Source: Cellvibrio sp. (lineage in GTDB: Bacteria; Pseudomonadota; Gammaproteobacteria; Pseudomonadales; Cellvibrionaceae). Taken from it: DNA of 6,427 nucleotides. A program made the position numbers and the translations under genes. The stretch lies in assembly GCA_021323495.1 (NCBI GenBank), contig JAJQJO010000231.1, positions 1 to 6,427 on the forward strand, in the 5' to 3' direction. Positions 1-6,180 of this stretch are shown in pieces (position 1 is the stretch's first letter; each line of letters opens with the position of its first letter). Below the pieces are notes generated by a model that was not told the origin of the DNA, ran no database searches, and saw only the letters and a program-made list of their open reading frames with translations.

Positions 1-46
1 GCCTGCGCCATACCACACTTTTCAAACCCCGCCGCTGGTGAAATGA
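1..46 (+). CDS. ctaD: Cytochrome c oxidase subunit I (CoxA/CtaD), C-terminal end only
   Basis: Reading from base 2, the sequence encodes PAPYHTFQTPPLVK and then TGA at 44-46. An HTF-x-x-PP tail after a P-x-P-x-H stretch is typical of the extreme C-terminus of bacterial aa3-type oxidase subunit I. Subunit I holds heme a and the heme a3/CuB centre in the inner membrane. Only the last 14 codons are present, so the catalytic residues lie upstream of the window. The next genes, ctaG and coxC, are the usual downstream neighbours of coxA, and this strongly supports the call despite the short fragment. The gene continues beyond the left edge. Confidence 0.85.
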   Translation, partial: PAPYHTFQTPPLVK

Positions 47-70
47 AAGTAAATCTATTGATGGATTGAC

Positions 71-75
71 GGGAG
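71..75 (+). promoter_or_regulatory. Ribosome binding site of ctaG
   Basis: GGGAG lies five bases before the ATG at 81. This favours ATG 81 over the in-frame TTG at 66, which has no comparable site in front of it. Confidence 0.7.
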
Positions 76-80
76 CAAAC

Positions 81-608
81 ATGGCATCGCACAAGTTGTT
101 AATAAGTAAACTGGTGTTGATTTGTATTGCCATGTTTGGTTTTGGTTTTGCGTTAGTGCCGCTATACGATGTGTTTTGTCGGTTTACCGGGATAAATGGC
201 AAAACAGAAAACACAGCCGCTCCAGCATCAAGGCGAATTGATGGTAGTCGCGAAATCAGGGTGGAATTTTTGGCTAATAGCGATGCAAGTATTCCCTGGA
301 GCTTCGCACCGGAGATAGCTCGGCTTATTGTGCATCCTGGCGAAGTAAAAGTGGTGAATTTTTTGGCGGAAAACCTGAGTGCAGACGCAACGATTGGCAG
401 GGCAGTACCCTCTGTATCACCCGGTGAAGCTGCGCGCTATTTTAAAAAAATTGAATGTTTTTGTTTTGTAGAGCAGCCACTGGATGCGCATCAAGGCAAG
501 GCAATGCCGGTGCAGTTTTATATAGATCCTGATCTGCCGAAACATTTTACGACTATCACTTTGTCTTATCGTTTGTATAAGAGTACACCGCGAACTGTGA
601 ACCGATAA
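81..608 (+). CDS. ctaG: Cytochrome c oxidase assembly protein CtaG (Cox11 family), CuB copper chaperone
   Basis: This is a membrane-anchored periplasmic copper chaperone that delivers copper to the CuB site of oxidase subunit I. The 175-residue product has an N-terminal membrane anchor at about residues 10-29. This runs into the family signature LYDVFCRFTGINGKT, with conserved Cys33. The beta-rich periplasmic domain follows, with the copper-binding CFCF motif (Cys126 and Cys128) followed by VEQPL. FYIDPDL and LSYRLY near the end also match the family. Length is slightly below the usual 180-200 residues but the protein looks complete. ATG 81 is chosen for its GGGAG site; an in-frame TTG at 66 would add five residues. 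It sits 34 bases after coxA and 44 before coxC, so the three are probably cotranscribed. Function is assigned from family knowledge; the motifs are visible. Confidence 0.96.
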   Translation: MASHKLLISKLVLICIAMFGFGFALVPLYDVFCRFTGINGKTENTAAPASRRIDGSREIRVEFLANSDASIPWSFAPEIARLIVHPGEVKVVNFLAENLSADATIGRAVPSVSPGEAARYFKKIECFCFVEQPLDAHQGKAMPVQFYIDPDLPKHFTTITLSYRLYKSTPRTVNR

Positions 609-640
609 CTATCGCAACCAGAGTATTAATCTGTGCTAGT

Positions 641-646
641 GGAGGA
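641..646 (+). promoter_or_regulatory. Ribosome binding site of coxC
   Basis: GGAGGA, six bases before the ATG at 653, is a near-perfect Shine-Dalgarno sequence and the strongest in the window. This fits high expression of a structural subunit. The rest of the 44-base ctaG-coxC gap shows no terminator or obvious promoter. Confidence 0.75.
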
Positions 647-652
647 ATTATC

Positions 653-1534
653 ATGGGTGCCGTCCATCAAAAATATTATGTCCCGCATCAAAGTAGCTGG
701 CCGATCGTGGGTGCTGTATCACTTTTTTTAATGGGTTATGGTGCGGCGCTCTGGGTTAACGCATTAGCAAAAGATCAGCACGGCGTTGGAATCTTTCTGA
801 TCATTGCCGGATTTGCGTTGCTGTTTTATATGTTGTTTGGTTGGTTCAGCAATATTATCGATGAATCCATGAGCGGGCTTTACAGTTCGCAAATGGATCG
901 CTCATTTCGCCAGGGGATGAGTTGGTTTATTTTCTCTGAGGTAATGTTTTTCATGGCATTTTTTGGCGCGCTTTTTTATGCGCGTATGATTGCGGTGCCT
1001 TGGCTGGATGGAGCAGCTAATAATGTGATGACAGCAGAAGTTCTCTGGCCGAACTTTGAAGCGATTTGGCCATTGACCATTACGCCAGGCGGGCAAGAAA
1101 CCAAGGCAATGCCTTGGGCGGGAATTCCGCTGTACAACACCTTGATTTTGCTCGCCTCATCCGTGACCCTACAATTTGCGCATATGGGTATAGAGCAGAA
1201 TAAACACACCCAGCTGGGTTTTTTTCTATTACTCACAATTATACTTGGCGCAATATTTTTATTTTTGCAAGGTCACGAGTATGTGCACGCCTATCAGGAG
1301 TTAGGGTTGCGCCTCGACTCGGGGGTTTATGGTAATACTTTCTTTTTGTTGACCGGCTTTCACGGTTTGCACGTAACGCTTGGGGCAATTTTTTTAACCG
1401 TTATCTTCTTGCGCATTTTAATCAAAGGCCACTTTACTCCGGAGCGCCATTTTGGCTTCCAGGCTGCGGCCTGGTATTGGCATTTTGTTGACGTGGTTTG
1501 GTTAAACCTGTTTGTATTTGTATACGTGCTTTAG
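653..1534 (+). CDS. coxC: Cytochrome c oxidase subunit III (CoxC/CtaE)
   Basis: This is the third core subunit of the aa3-type oxidase. It carries no redox centre but stabilises subunit I and supports proton uptake. The 293-residue protein has about seven membrane helices, near residues 15-35, 46-66, 92-112, 160-178, 190-207, 228-254 and 274-292. Family hallmarks are the conserved membrane Glu96 in FSEVMFFMAFF, GHEYVHAY at 207-214, TGFHGLHVTLG at 234-244, and the C-terminal WYWHFVDVVW at 274-283. The soluble loop at about 114-158 after helix 3 is typical of the proteobacterial form. Length is within the family range. ATG 653 follows an excellent GGAGGA site. It is the last structural gene of the coxA-ctaG-coxC run; the next gene is on the opposite strand and converges on it with a 13-base gap. 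Confidence 0.98.
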   Translation: MGAVHQKYYVPHQSSWPIVGAVSLFLMGYGAALWVNALAKDQHGVGIFLIIAGFALLFYMLFGWFSNIIDESMSGLYSSQMDRSFRQGMSWFIFSEVMFFMAFFGALFYARMIAVPWLDGAANNVMTAEVLWPNFEAIWPLTITPGGQETKAMPWAGIPLYNTLILLASSVTLQFAHMGIEQNKHTQLGFFLLLTIILGAIFLFLQGHEYVHAYQELGLRLDSGVYGNTFFLLTGFHGLHVTLGAIFLTVIFLRILIKGHFTPERHFGFQAAAWYWHFVDVVWLNLFVFVYVL

Positions 1535-1547
1535 CGTTATCGATGAC

Positions 1548-1757
1548 CTAATAAGGGCGGGGATGAGGCGTAATAACACCGGTCAACAACAATATGATCA
1601 GAAGTAGAATGACCGCGGCAGAGAAAATTAAACGTCGCCCTAAAAATTTTGACATCTTGGGTGCTGCTTCGTCATTTTTTAGCATCACAATGAGTGCCTG
1701 AAATAAACTGAAGACGACCACTAACAGTAACAATACCAGAATTATTTTAATCCACAT
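1548..1757 (-). CDS. DUF2909-type twin-transmembrane small protein
   Basis: The 69-residue protein consists of two membrane helices, at about residues 3-26 and 42-60. They are joined by a short polar loop (KNDEAAPKMSKFLGRR), and the tail ends HPRPY. This architecture and the loop pattern match the DUF2909/twin-transmembrane family. That family is commonly encoded on the reverse strand between coxC and SURF1 in gammaproteobacterial oxidase clusters (recalled, not searched). No biochemical function is known to me; location suggests a role in oxidase assembly or stability. The start is set at 1757 because GAGG on the minus strand (1768-1765) lies seven bases upstream. A longer frame from 1802 would add 15 residues that overlap SURF1. 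Being convergent with coxC and divergent from SURF1, it needs its own promoter. Confidence 0.85.
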   Translation of the reverse strand: MWIKIILVLLLLVVVFSLFQALIVMLKNDEAAPKMSKFLGRRLIFSAAVILLLIILLLTGVITPHPRPY

Positions 1758-1764
1758 GGAAGCA

Positions 1765-1768
1765 CCTC
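1765..1768 (-). promoter_or_regulatory. Ribosome binding site of the DUF2909 gene
   Basis: Minus-strand GAGG lies seven bases before the ATG at 1757-1755. It is the basis for choosing the 69-residue form. It lies only two bases from the SURF1 ribosome binding site on the other strand. Confidence 0.6.
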
Positions 1769-1770
1769 GC

Positions 1771-1775
1771 AGGAG
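1771..1775 (+). promoter_or_regulatory. Ribosome binding site of SURF1
   Basis: AGGAG lies seven bases before ATG 1783. It decides this start over the in-frame ATG at 1756, which has no Shine-Dalgarno sequence and overlaps the start codon of the opposite gene. Confidence 0.65.
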
Positions 1776-1782
1776 TGAGTGT

Positions 1783-2526
1783 ATGACCATTATAGCGTTC
1801 AATCGCTATTGGATAGTTCGTTGGCCGTGGGTATTGGTTAATGTCCTGGCAATCTCATTGCTGTTGGGGTTGTCGTTTTGGCAGTGGCAGCGCGCCACGG
1901 AAAAAACCAAAACACTGGCGCGTATAGCTGATTGGCAGCAACAAGGTGCCGTAGATCTTACCCGTTTATTGGCAATCGAAACCAATAATCGCGATGGATT
2001 GCCGGTGAATTTCGATGGCCGTTGGTTAGCACCCAGGGTGTGGTTGGTAGACAACCAAATGGTGAATGGCCGTATTGGTTACGATGTAGTTATAGCAGTG
2101 GAAGATGTAGCAGCGGCGAAAGATTCTGCAGCTTTATTAGTCAATTTGGGCTGGATAGCGGCACCACTGCAACGTGAATTTTTGCCTGAGATCCACATCC
2201 CCCAACGGTTGCCTGTACGAGGGATTTTTCGTACAGATATCAAAGGCGTGTTATTGGGCACCAATATCGAAAATAAAGGTGTGTGGCCTATGCGAATCCA
2301 GCAGGTTGATATTAAGTCCTTATCTACTTATCTCAACCGGCCTTTGGTGGAAGGCCTCGCTTACCAGGAAAAAAGCTCCCCCTTCCTGCTTCATTATCGA
2401 CCAGTCGTTTTACCACCCGAACGACATAAGGCGTATGCAGTGCAGTGGTTTTTGCTGGCATTGGCAGTATTGATAATCGCCCTGGCCGCAAGCGCCCGCA
2501 AATATCCGCAAGGAATTGGGTTATGA
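1783..2526 (+). CDS. SURF1 family cytochrome oxidase assembly protein
   Basis: SURF1 (Shy1 in yeast) is an inner-membrane protein that assists insertion or delivery of heme A to oxidase subunit I. The 247-residue product has the family plan of two membrane helices around a large periplasmic domain. Helix 1 at about 14-33 ends in the hallmark FWQWQRATEK (32-41). The domain contains NGRIGYDVV and VNLGWI (120-125), the position of the usual VNRGW motif, with Leu in place of Arg. Near the C-terminus, PPERHKAYAVQWF (211-223) leads into helix 2 at about 219-237. ATG 1783 is chosen for its AGGAG site. The stop codon overlaps the next start (ATGA), which suggests translational coupling. As first gene of the downstream six-gene run, its promoter must lie within or near the divergent DUF2909 gene. 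Confidence 0.95.
   Translation: MTIIAFNRYWIVRWPWVLVNVLAISLLLGLSFWQWQRATEKTKTLARIADWQQQGAVDLTRLLAIETNNRDGLPVNFDGRWLAPRVWLVDNQMVNGRIGYDVVIAVEDVAAAKDSAALLVNLGWIAAPLQREFLPEIHIPQRLPVRGIFRTDIKGVLLGTNIENKGVWPMRIQQVDIKSLSTYLNRPLVEGLAYQEKSSPFLLHYRPVVLPPERHKAYAVQWFLLALAVLIIALAASARKYPQGIGL
1789..1794 (-). promoter_or_regulatory. Candidate -10 element for the DUF2909 gene
   Basis: On the minus strand this hexamer is a perfect TATAAT. Transcription would be expected to start near 1782. That would leave a leader of about 25 bases holding the GAGG ribosome binding site before ATG 1757. No convincing -35 hexamer is found 15-19 bases further upstream, and no extended -10 TG is present. The element lies inside the first codons of SURF1. 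The call rests on the -10 match and on the need of this lone reverse-strand gene for its own promoter. Confidence 0.3.
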
Positions 2527-3065
2527 ATAGCCGAATATTTTTTATTTTATTTACTGCCTGTGCCGCCGTGCCGCTAATTGCGGCGCAAATCAGTTTATCC
2601 ATGGGCTGGTTTAGCCAGGCAAGTACAAATAAAGGCCAATGGCTGCGCCATGAAATTCAATTGTTGCCAGGCGCAACGTTTATCGCTGCGGAACAATCGA
2701 TCAACAACAGTGTTCACTGGCATCTGGTCTACGTACAGCCGGCGGTTTGTGACCAGCAATGTGAGCGGGCACTCTTCACCCTGCAACAACTTTACGCGGG
2801 CATGGGCCGCAAACAATTAAAAATAAAGCCGGTGGTAATTGCGCAGACTCAGCCTGCGCAGCTAAATAAGTTCCCTGCTATTGCCTGGCAATCCCAACAG
2901 CATACGGCAAATGAATTACAAAACCAGATCGTGATTGTAAACCAACGTGGTTTGGCGCTGTTGCGCTATCCAGTCGATGACAATCCCGAATATATGCAGA
3001 ATCTGGCCAAAAATATACGCACGGATTTATTACGTTTAATCAATTATGACAGGAGCGGTGCGTGA
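2523..3065 (+). CDS. Sco-like thioredoxin-fold membrane protein of the cox cluster, function unassigned
   Basis: The 180-residue protein has an N-terminal membrane anchor or signal at about residues 5-27 and a periplasmic domain. The stretch HWHLVYVQPAVCDQQC (65-80) carries a CX3C motif (Cys76, Cys80). The same spacing occurs in the Sco protein encoded later in this window (HWSLVFFGFTSCPDFC, 69-84). Near the end, NQIVIVNQRGLALLRY (134-149) resembles the Sco strand after the copper His. That His and the Sco VDP-x-x-D motif are not found here. Position matches the uncharacterised gene between SURF1 and ctaA in Pseudomonas-type clusters (PA0111 as I recall). A role as thiol oxidoreductase or copper-site assembly factor is inference. 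Start 2523 has AGGA eight bases upstream and ATGA overlap with SURF1; an upstream frame extension to 2445 has no support. Confidence 0.8.
   Translation: MNSRIFFILFTACAAVPLIAAQISLSMGWFSQASTNKGQWLRHEIQLLPGATFIAAEQSINNSVHWHLVYVQPAVCDQQCERALFTLQQLYAGMGRKQLKIKPVVIAQTQPAQLNKFPAIAWQSQQHTANELQNQIVIVNQRGLALLRYPVDDNPEYMQNLAKNIRTDLLRLINYDRSGA
3051..3055 (+). promoter_or_regulatory. Ribosome binding site of ctaA (GTG start)
   Basis: AGGAG lies six bases before the GTG at 3062. It supports this rare start codon, which overlaps the stop codon of the previous gene as GTGA. Confidence 0.65.
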
Positions 3066-4138
3066 GACGATTTGCTGCATTGGTGAATGTTACCTTGGTA
3101 TTAGCACTGATAGTGATAGCACTCGGTGCCTATACGCGGCTGACGGATGCGGGGCTTGGTTGCCCTGATTGGCCTGGCTGCTATGGCAAATTGACTGCAC
3201 CTATGCATGATGGGCACATTGCAGAGGCACTGGCACAATTTCCCGATGCAAAAGTTGAACCGCATAAAGCCCGTAATGAAATGTTGCATCGCTATATTGC
3301 TGGCTTATTAGGACTCTGCGTACTGGCAATTGCATTGGTCGGCCAGTGGAAAAAAAAATGCAGATTGCTAAGTGGGATAATTTTATTGCTGGTGATTTTT
3401 CAGGCAGCATTAGGGATGTGGACTGTCACGTTGAATTTATTGCCGCTCGTTGTGCTTGCGCATTTGCTTGGTGGATTTGCACTTTTTAGTTTATTGGCGT
3501 TATTGCGCTTTGAAATTGCGGAGCAAATAAGCCTGGAAAACACGGCGTTAATTAAAGCGGATAAAAGCATACCTACCGAGCCCGCATTAGGTCCACTCTT
3601 ACCACTGGGATATATAGCAGTGTTGGTGTTGGTGTTACAAGTTGCATTGGGCGGTTGGACATCGAGTAATTATGCTGCAGCTGTCTGTTATCAATTACCC
3701 GTTTGTGAGGCTGGCTGGAGCGAGCGATTTTCACTTCAATCCGCGTTTAGCGTGCCACTGGGGCATGAAACTTATGAATACGGTGTATTGCCTTATGACG
3801 CGCGCATGAGCATCCATGTGTTACATCGATTCGGTGCCCTTGTTACCTTATTGTTGTTGGGCAGTTTTGTATTTCTATGTTGGCGTAAGGCGGTGAATAA
3901 AACCATGCGCATGTTGGCTACGGGTATCGGTTGCTTATTATTACTGCAATTAATACTGGGACTCGTCAATGTTATTGCGCAGTTACCATTGTTGAACGCG
4001 GTGGCACACAATGTGGTTGCGGCGAATTTGCTAATGTTGACAATCATTTTTATACGGCAAATTCATTTGCGCCAATTCATTCCGGAAAAAATACCGTCTA
4101 TAAAGTTGGCTCGGGAAAATCGTCTGACAACTGATTAA
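3062..4138 (+). CDS. ctaA: Heme A synthase (CtaA/COX15 family)
   Basis: CtaA oxidises the C8 methyl group of heme O to a formyl group, giving heme A in the inner membrane. The 358-residue protein has about eight helices in two homologous halves. The N-terminal half opens with LGAYTRLTDAGLGCPDWPGC (21-40), with Cys34 and Cys40 paired in the first outer loop. Candidate heme ligands are His76 (MLHRYIAG) and His134 (LAHLLGG). The second half repeats this with LGGWTSSNY, the pair Cys209/Cys215, His255 (VLHRFGA) and His316 (VAHNVVA). The four histidines and both cysteine pairs are intact, as in the Bacillus CtaA arrangement. Translation starts at GTG 3062 and overlaps the previous stop by four bases. 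ctaB follows after 27 bases. Confidence 0.97.
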   Translation: MRRFAALVNVTLVLALIVIALGAYTRLTDAGLGCPDWPGCYGKLTAPMHDGHIAEALAQFPDAKVEPHKARNEMLHRYIAGLLGLCVLAIALVGQWKKKCRLLSGIILLLVIFQAALGMWTVTLNLLPLVVLAHLLGGFALFSLLALLRFEIAEQISLENTALIKADKSIPTEPALGPLLPLGYIAVLVLVLQVALGGWTSSNYAAAVCYQLPVCEAGWSERFSLQSAFSVPLGHETYEYGVLPYDARMSIHVLHRFGALVTLLLLGSFVFLCWRKAVNKTMRMLATGIGCLLLLQLILGLVNVIAQLPLLNAVAHNVVAANLLMLTIIFIRQIHLRQFIPEKIPSIKLARENRLTTD

Positions 4139-4165
4139 TAAAAATGCGTAACTCTGGGGGTTGTA

Positions 4166-5101
4166 ATGGCAACGATAAAAAATACCCTGGCTCCAATGGC
4201 TGCACGCGCCGATATCCTTGGCCACTGCCGCGCTTATTATCAACTCACCAAACCCAAAGTGGTTGCGCTTTTGGTACTCACTGCCTGGGTGGGCATGATG
4301 CTTGCGACACCCGCACCGCCCGATTTGTTGTTAGTGGTATTGGCAAGTATGGGAATCGCATTGGTGTCGGCCGCAGCCGCAGCATTTAACCATGTGCTCG
4401 ATCAAAAAATCGATGCGCAAATGGCACGCACCTATATGCGCCCCTTGCCGAAAGGAAAGGTGACCACATTGCAGGCGGTGGGTTTTGCCTGTGCATTGGC
4501 AGTTTCGGGTTTTATGATTTTATTGTTGGCAGTCAACGCGCTGACTGCGCTATTGACTCTGTTTGGTTTGTTTGGCTATGCGGTTGTCTATACGTTGTTG
4601 TTGAAACGCGCTACACCGCAAAATATTGTCATAGGTGGTGTTGCCGGCGCGTTGCCTCCGGTATTGGGATGGACTGCTATCACTGGCAATGTAAGTGGTG
4701 AGGCACTGCTATTAATGATGATTGTATTTACCTGGACACCTCCCCATTTCTGGGCGCTTGCGATCCATCGCTGTAAGGATTATGCCAAAGCCAATATTCC
4801 TATGTTACCTGTTACCCACGGAATTGAGTTTACCAAGACTGCTATTTTGCTTTACACATTTTTATTATTTTTGGTGTGTTTGTTGCCTTATCTGGTCGGT
4901 ATGACTGGAGTTGTTTATTTATTTTCCAGTATTTATCTCAATGGAAAATTTATTCACTGTGCCTGGAAATTAAAATTTAACGCCGGGCCTGATACTGCAA
5001 TGGAAACCTTTCGTTTTTCTATCGTCCATTTAATGGTTTTATTTTTGGTGTTGTTGGTCGATCACTATGCGAAGTGGAGTTTCAATGAAATTTTCTTTTA
5101 A
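4166..5101 (+). CDS. ctaB: Protoheme IX farnesyltransferase, heme O synthase (CtaB/CyoE/COX10)
   Basis: CtaB transfers a farnesyl group from farnesyl diphosphate to heme B, giving heme O, the substrate of CtaA. The 311-residue UbiA-type membrane protein has about nine helices. YYQLTKPKV (24-32) is the family opening. The first Asp-rich motif is NHVLDQKIDAQMARTYMRPL (75-94), with Asn75, Asp79 and Asp83 placed for Mg-diphosphate binding. GGVAGALPPVLGW (157-169) and FTWTPPHFWALAI (188-200) are strong CyoE signatures, followed by the second polar motif HRCKDYAKANIPMLPV. ATG 4166 has a weak GGGGG site five bases upstream. An in-frame ATG at 4193 would still keep the first motif but has no ribosome site. 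The 3' end overlaps the PCuAC gene by 17 bases. Confidence 0.97.
   Translation: MATIKNTLAPMAARADILGHCRAYYQLTKPKVVALLVLTAWVGMMLATPAPPDLLLVVLASMGIALVSAAAAAFNHVLDQKIDAQMARTYMRPLPKGKVTTLQAVGFACALAVSGFMILLLAVNALTALLTLFGLFGYAVVYTLLLKRATPQNIVIGGVAGALPPVLGWTAITGNVSGEALLLMMIVFTWTPPHFWALAIHRCKDYAKANIPMLPVTHGIEFTKTAILLYTFLLFLVCLLPYLVGMTGVVYLFSSIYLNGKFIHCAWKLKFNAGPDTAMETFRFSIVHLMVLFLVLLVDHYAKWSFNEIFF
5076..5079 (+). promoter_or_regulatory. Ribosome binding site of the PCuAC gene, inside ctaB
   Basis: GGAG lies five bases before ATG 5085, within the last codons of ctaB. It decides the start against an in-frame ATG at 5067, which would add six residues and has no good site. Confidence 0.6.
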
Positions 5102-5528
5102 CAATTGGCGAGCGCTGTTGTTGGGCATAGCTGCATGCTGTTGTGCGGCGGAAATGCAGGCCGACGTGCGGGTGGATAATGCCTGGATAAAACTCGCACC
5201 GCCTGGTGCAGCTGTCAATGCCGCTTATATGCAGTTAAGTAACCAGCAGCTTTATGCCCAAACGATTGTCGGTGTTAATGCAGATTGCTGTGCTATGGCG
5301 ATGTTGCACCAAATGCAAATTGAGGGGGATAAAGCGTCTATGGTGCACCTTGATGAGTTGGTAATCCCGCCGCAGTCCTCCGTGCAACTTGCACCAGGAG
5401 GTCTGCATATTATGTTAATGCAACCGCGCGAAAAATTAGCGCTTGATCGCAAAGTGAGACTTTCCCTGAAATATAGCGATGGCCACTCTCAAACAATTGA
5501 ATTTGTCGTAAAAAAAGATGAACAGTAA
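5085..5528 (+). CDS. Periplasmic copper chaperone, PCuAC family (DUF461)
   Basis: PCuAC proteins bind Cu(I) in the periplasm and feed copper, with Sco, to the CuA site of oxidase subunit II. The 147-residue product carries the exact family motif H-X10-M-X21-H-X-M at His75, Met86, His108 and Met110, within LHQM and GGLHIMLM. The N-terminal 26 residues form an export signal. A cut after MQA (residue 26) is plausible, but IAAC at 15-18 also fits a lipobox, so a lipoprotein anchored at Cys18 is possible. Extra cysteines are unusual: three in a row at 18-20 and a pair at 68-69 just before the copper motif. It overlaps ctaB by 17 bases and sco by 11, so it belongs to the assembly operon. Confidence 0.93.
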   Translation: MKFSFNNWRALLLGIAACCCAAEMQADVRVDNAWIKLAPPGAAVNAAYMQLSNQQLYAQTIVGVNADCCAMAMLHQMQIEGDKASMVHLDELVIPPQSSVQLAPGGLHIMLMQPREKLALDRKVRLSLKYSDGHSQTIEFVVKKDEQ

Positions 5529-6180
5529 ATCGCTGCGCCGGGCAATGTATGCCATTGCAATCATGGCGAGTCTGGGATTGGGTGCGGTATTGGGCGCACA
5601 ACAATTCTCCCATGCGTCACCGTTGGATACTGCCCAATTGTTACCTGCGCCTAAAGTTATGCCGGAAATCGCATTGGAAAACCAGCTGGGTGAAGCTGTG
5701 GCTGCCGATTCGTTTGATGGACATTGGAGTTTGGTCTTTTTTGGTTTTACTTCCTGCCCGGATTTTTGCCCGCTGGAACTACAAAAGTTAGGCAAGGTAT
5801 TAAAATTAATGGAAGCGGGGGAGGAGTTGCGGGTGGTATTTGTCAGTGTTGATCCCGAGCGGGACGGGCGGGAAAAATTGGCGGATTACGTCAATTTCTT
5901 TCATCCGCACATTATCGGTTTACGCGGCAGTAATCTAGAGTTAGCGAAGTTCGCCCAGTTTTTTGGTGCGGCTTATGATCGCTCGGCCATTGTTGACAAT
6001 CGGGTATTGAGTATTCCTGCGGGTATTAATATGCCAAATGGTATTGGAGAGCAATATCAGGTAAACCATTCCAGCAGGGTGTTTGTAGTGAATCCGGCCG
6101 GGGATTTTATCGGCAGTTTTGCTCCACCCTATACCACGGAGGAAATTCTATCCGATATGCAAAAGTTGATGAAAAATTAG
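5518..6180 (+). CDS. Sco1/SenC family copper chaperone for CuA assembly
   Basis: Sco proteins are membrane-anchored, thioredoxin-fold factors that reduce and metallate the CuA site of oxidase subunit II. The 220-residue protein starts with a basic N-terminus (KSLRR) and one helix at about 9-27. The core has FFGFTSCPDFCPLEL (74-88), with copper ligands Cys80 and Cys84, then VFVSVDPERD (107-116). The third ligand His184 lies in YQVNHSSRVFVVNPAG. All three ligands are present, so it should be functional. ATG 5518 overlaps the PCuAC stop by 11 bases. No strong Shine-Dalgarno sequence is visible (A-rich run before the start), so expression may depend on coupling to PCuAC. A later in-frame ATG at 5545 would remove the basic residues and is less likely. 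It is the last gene of the run. Confidence 0.96.
   Translation: MNSKSLRRAMYAIAIMASLGLGAVLGAQQFSHASPLDTAQLLPAPKVMPEIALENQLGEAVAADSFDGHWSLVFFGFTSCPDFCPLELQKLGKVLKLMEAGEELRVVFVSVDPERDGREKLADYVNFFHPHIIGLRGSNLELAKFAQFFGAAYDRSAIVDNRVLSIPAGINMPNGIGEQYQVNHSSRVFVVNPAGDFIGSFAPPYTTEEILSDMQKLMKN

Noticed and set aside
976..1236. Minus-strand frame of 86 codons inside coxC
   Set aside because: Opposite a highly conserved subunit III gene; the composition is not that of a plausible protein.
1756..1782. Upstream ATG start for SURF1 at 1756
   Set aside because: No ribosome binding site precedes it and it overlaps the start codon of the opposite gene; ATG 1783 has a good AGGAG site and leads directly into the family N-terminus.
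2333..2602. Minus-strand frame of 89 codons over the SURF1 3' end
   Set aside because: Antisense to SURF1 and the Sco-like gene, with no family features and no need for it in the gene layout.
4144..4389. Plus-strand frame of 81 codons beginning just before ctaB
   Set aside because: It overlaps ctaB out of frame for nearly all its length, while ctaB has full family motifs in its own frame.
5436..5795. Minus-strand frame of 119 codons across the PCuAC-sco junction
   Set aside because: It lies opposite two well-identified genes with intact motifs, shows no recognisable domain and is best explained as a shadow frame.
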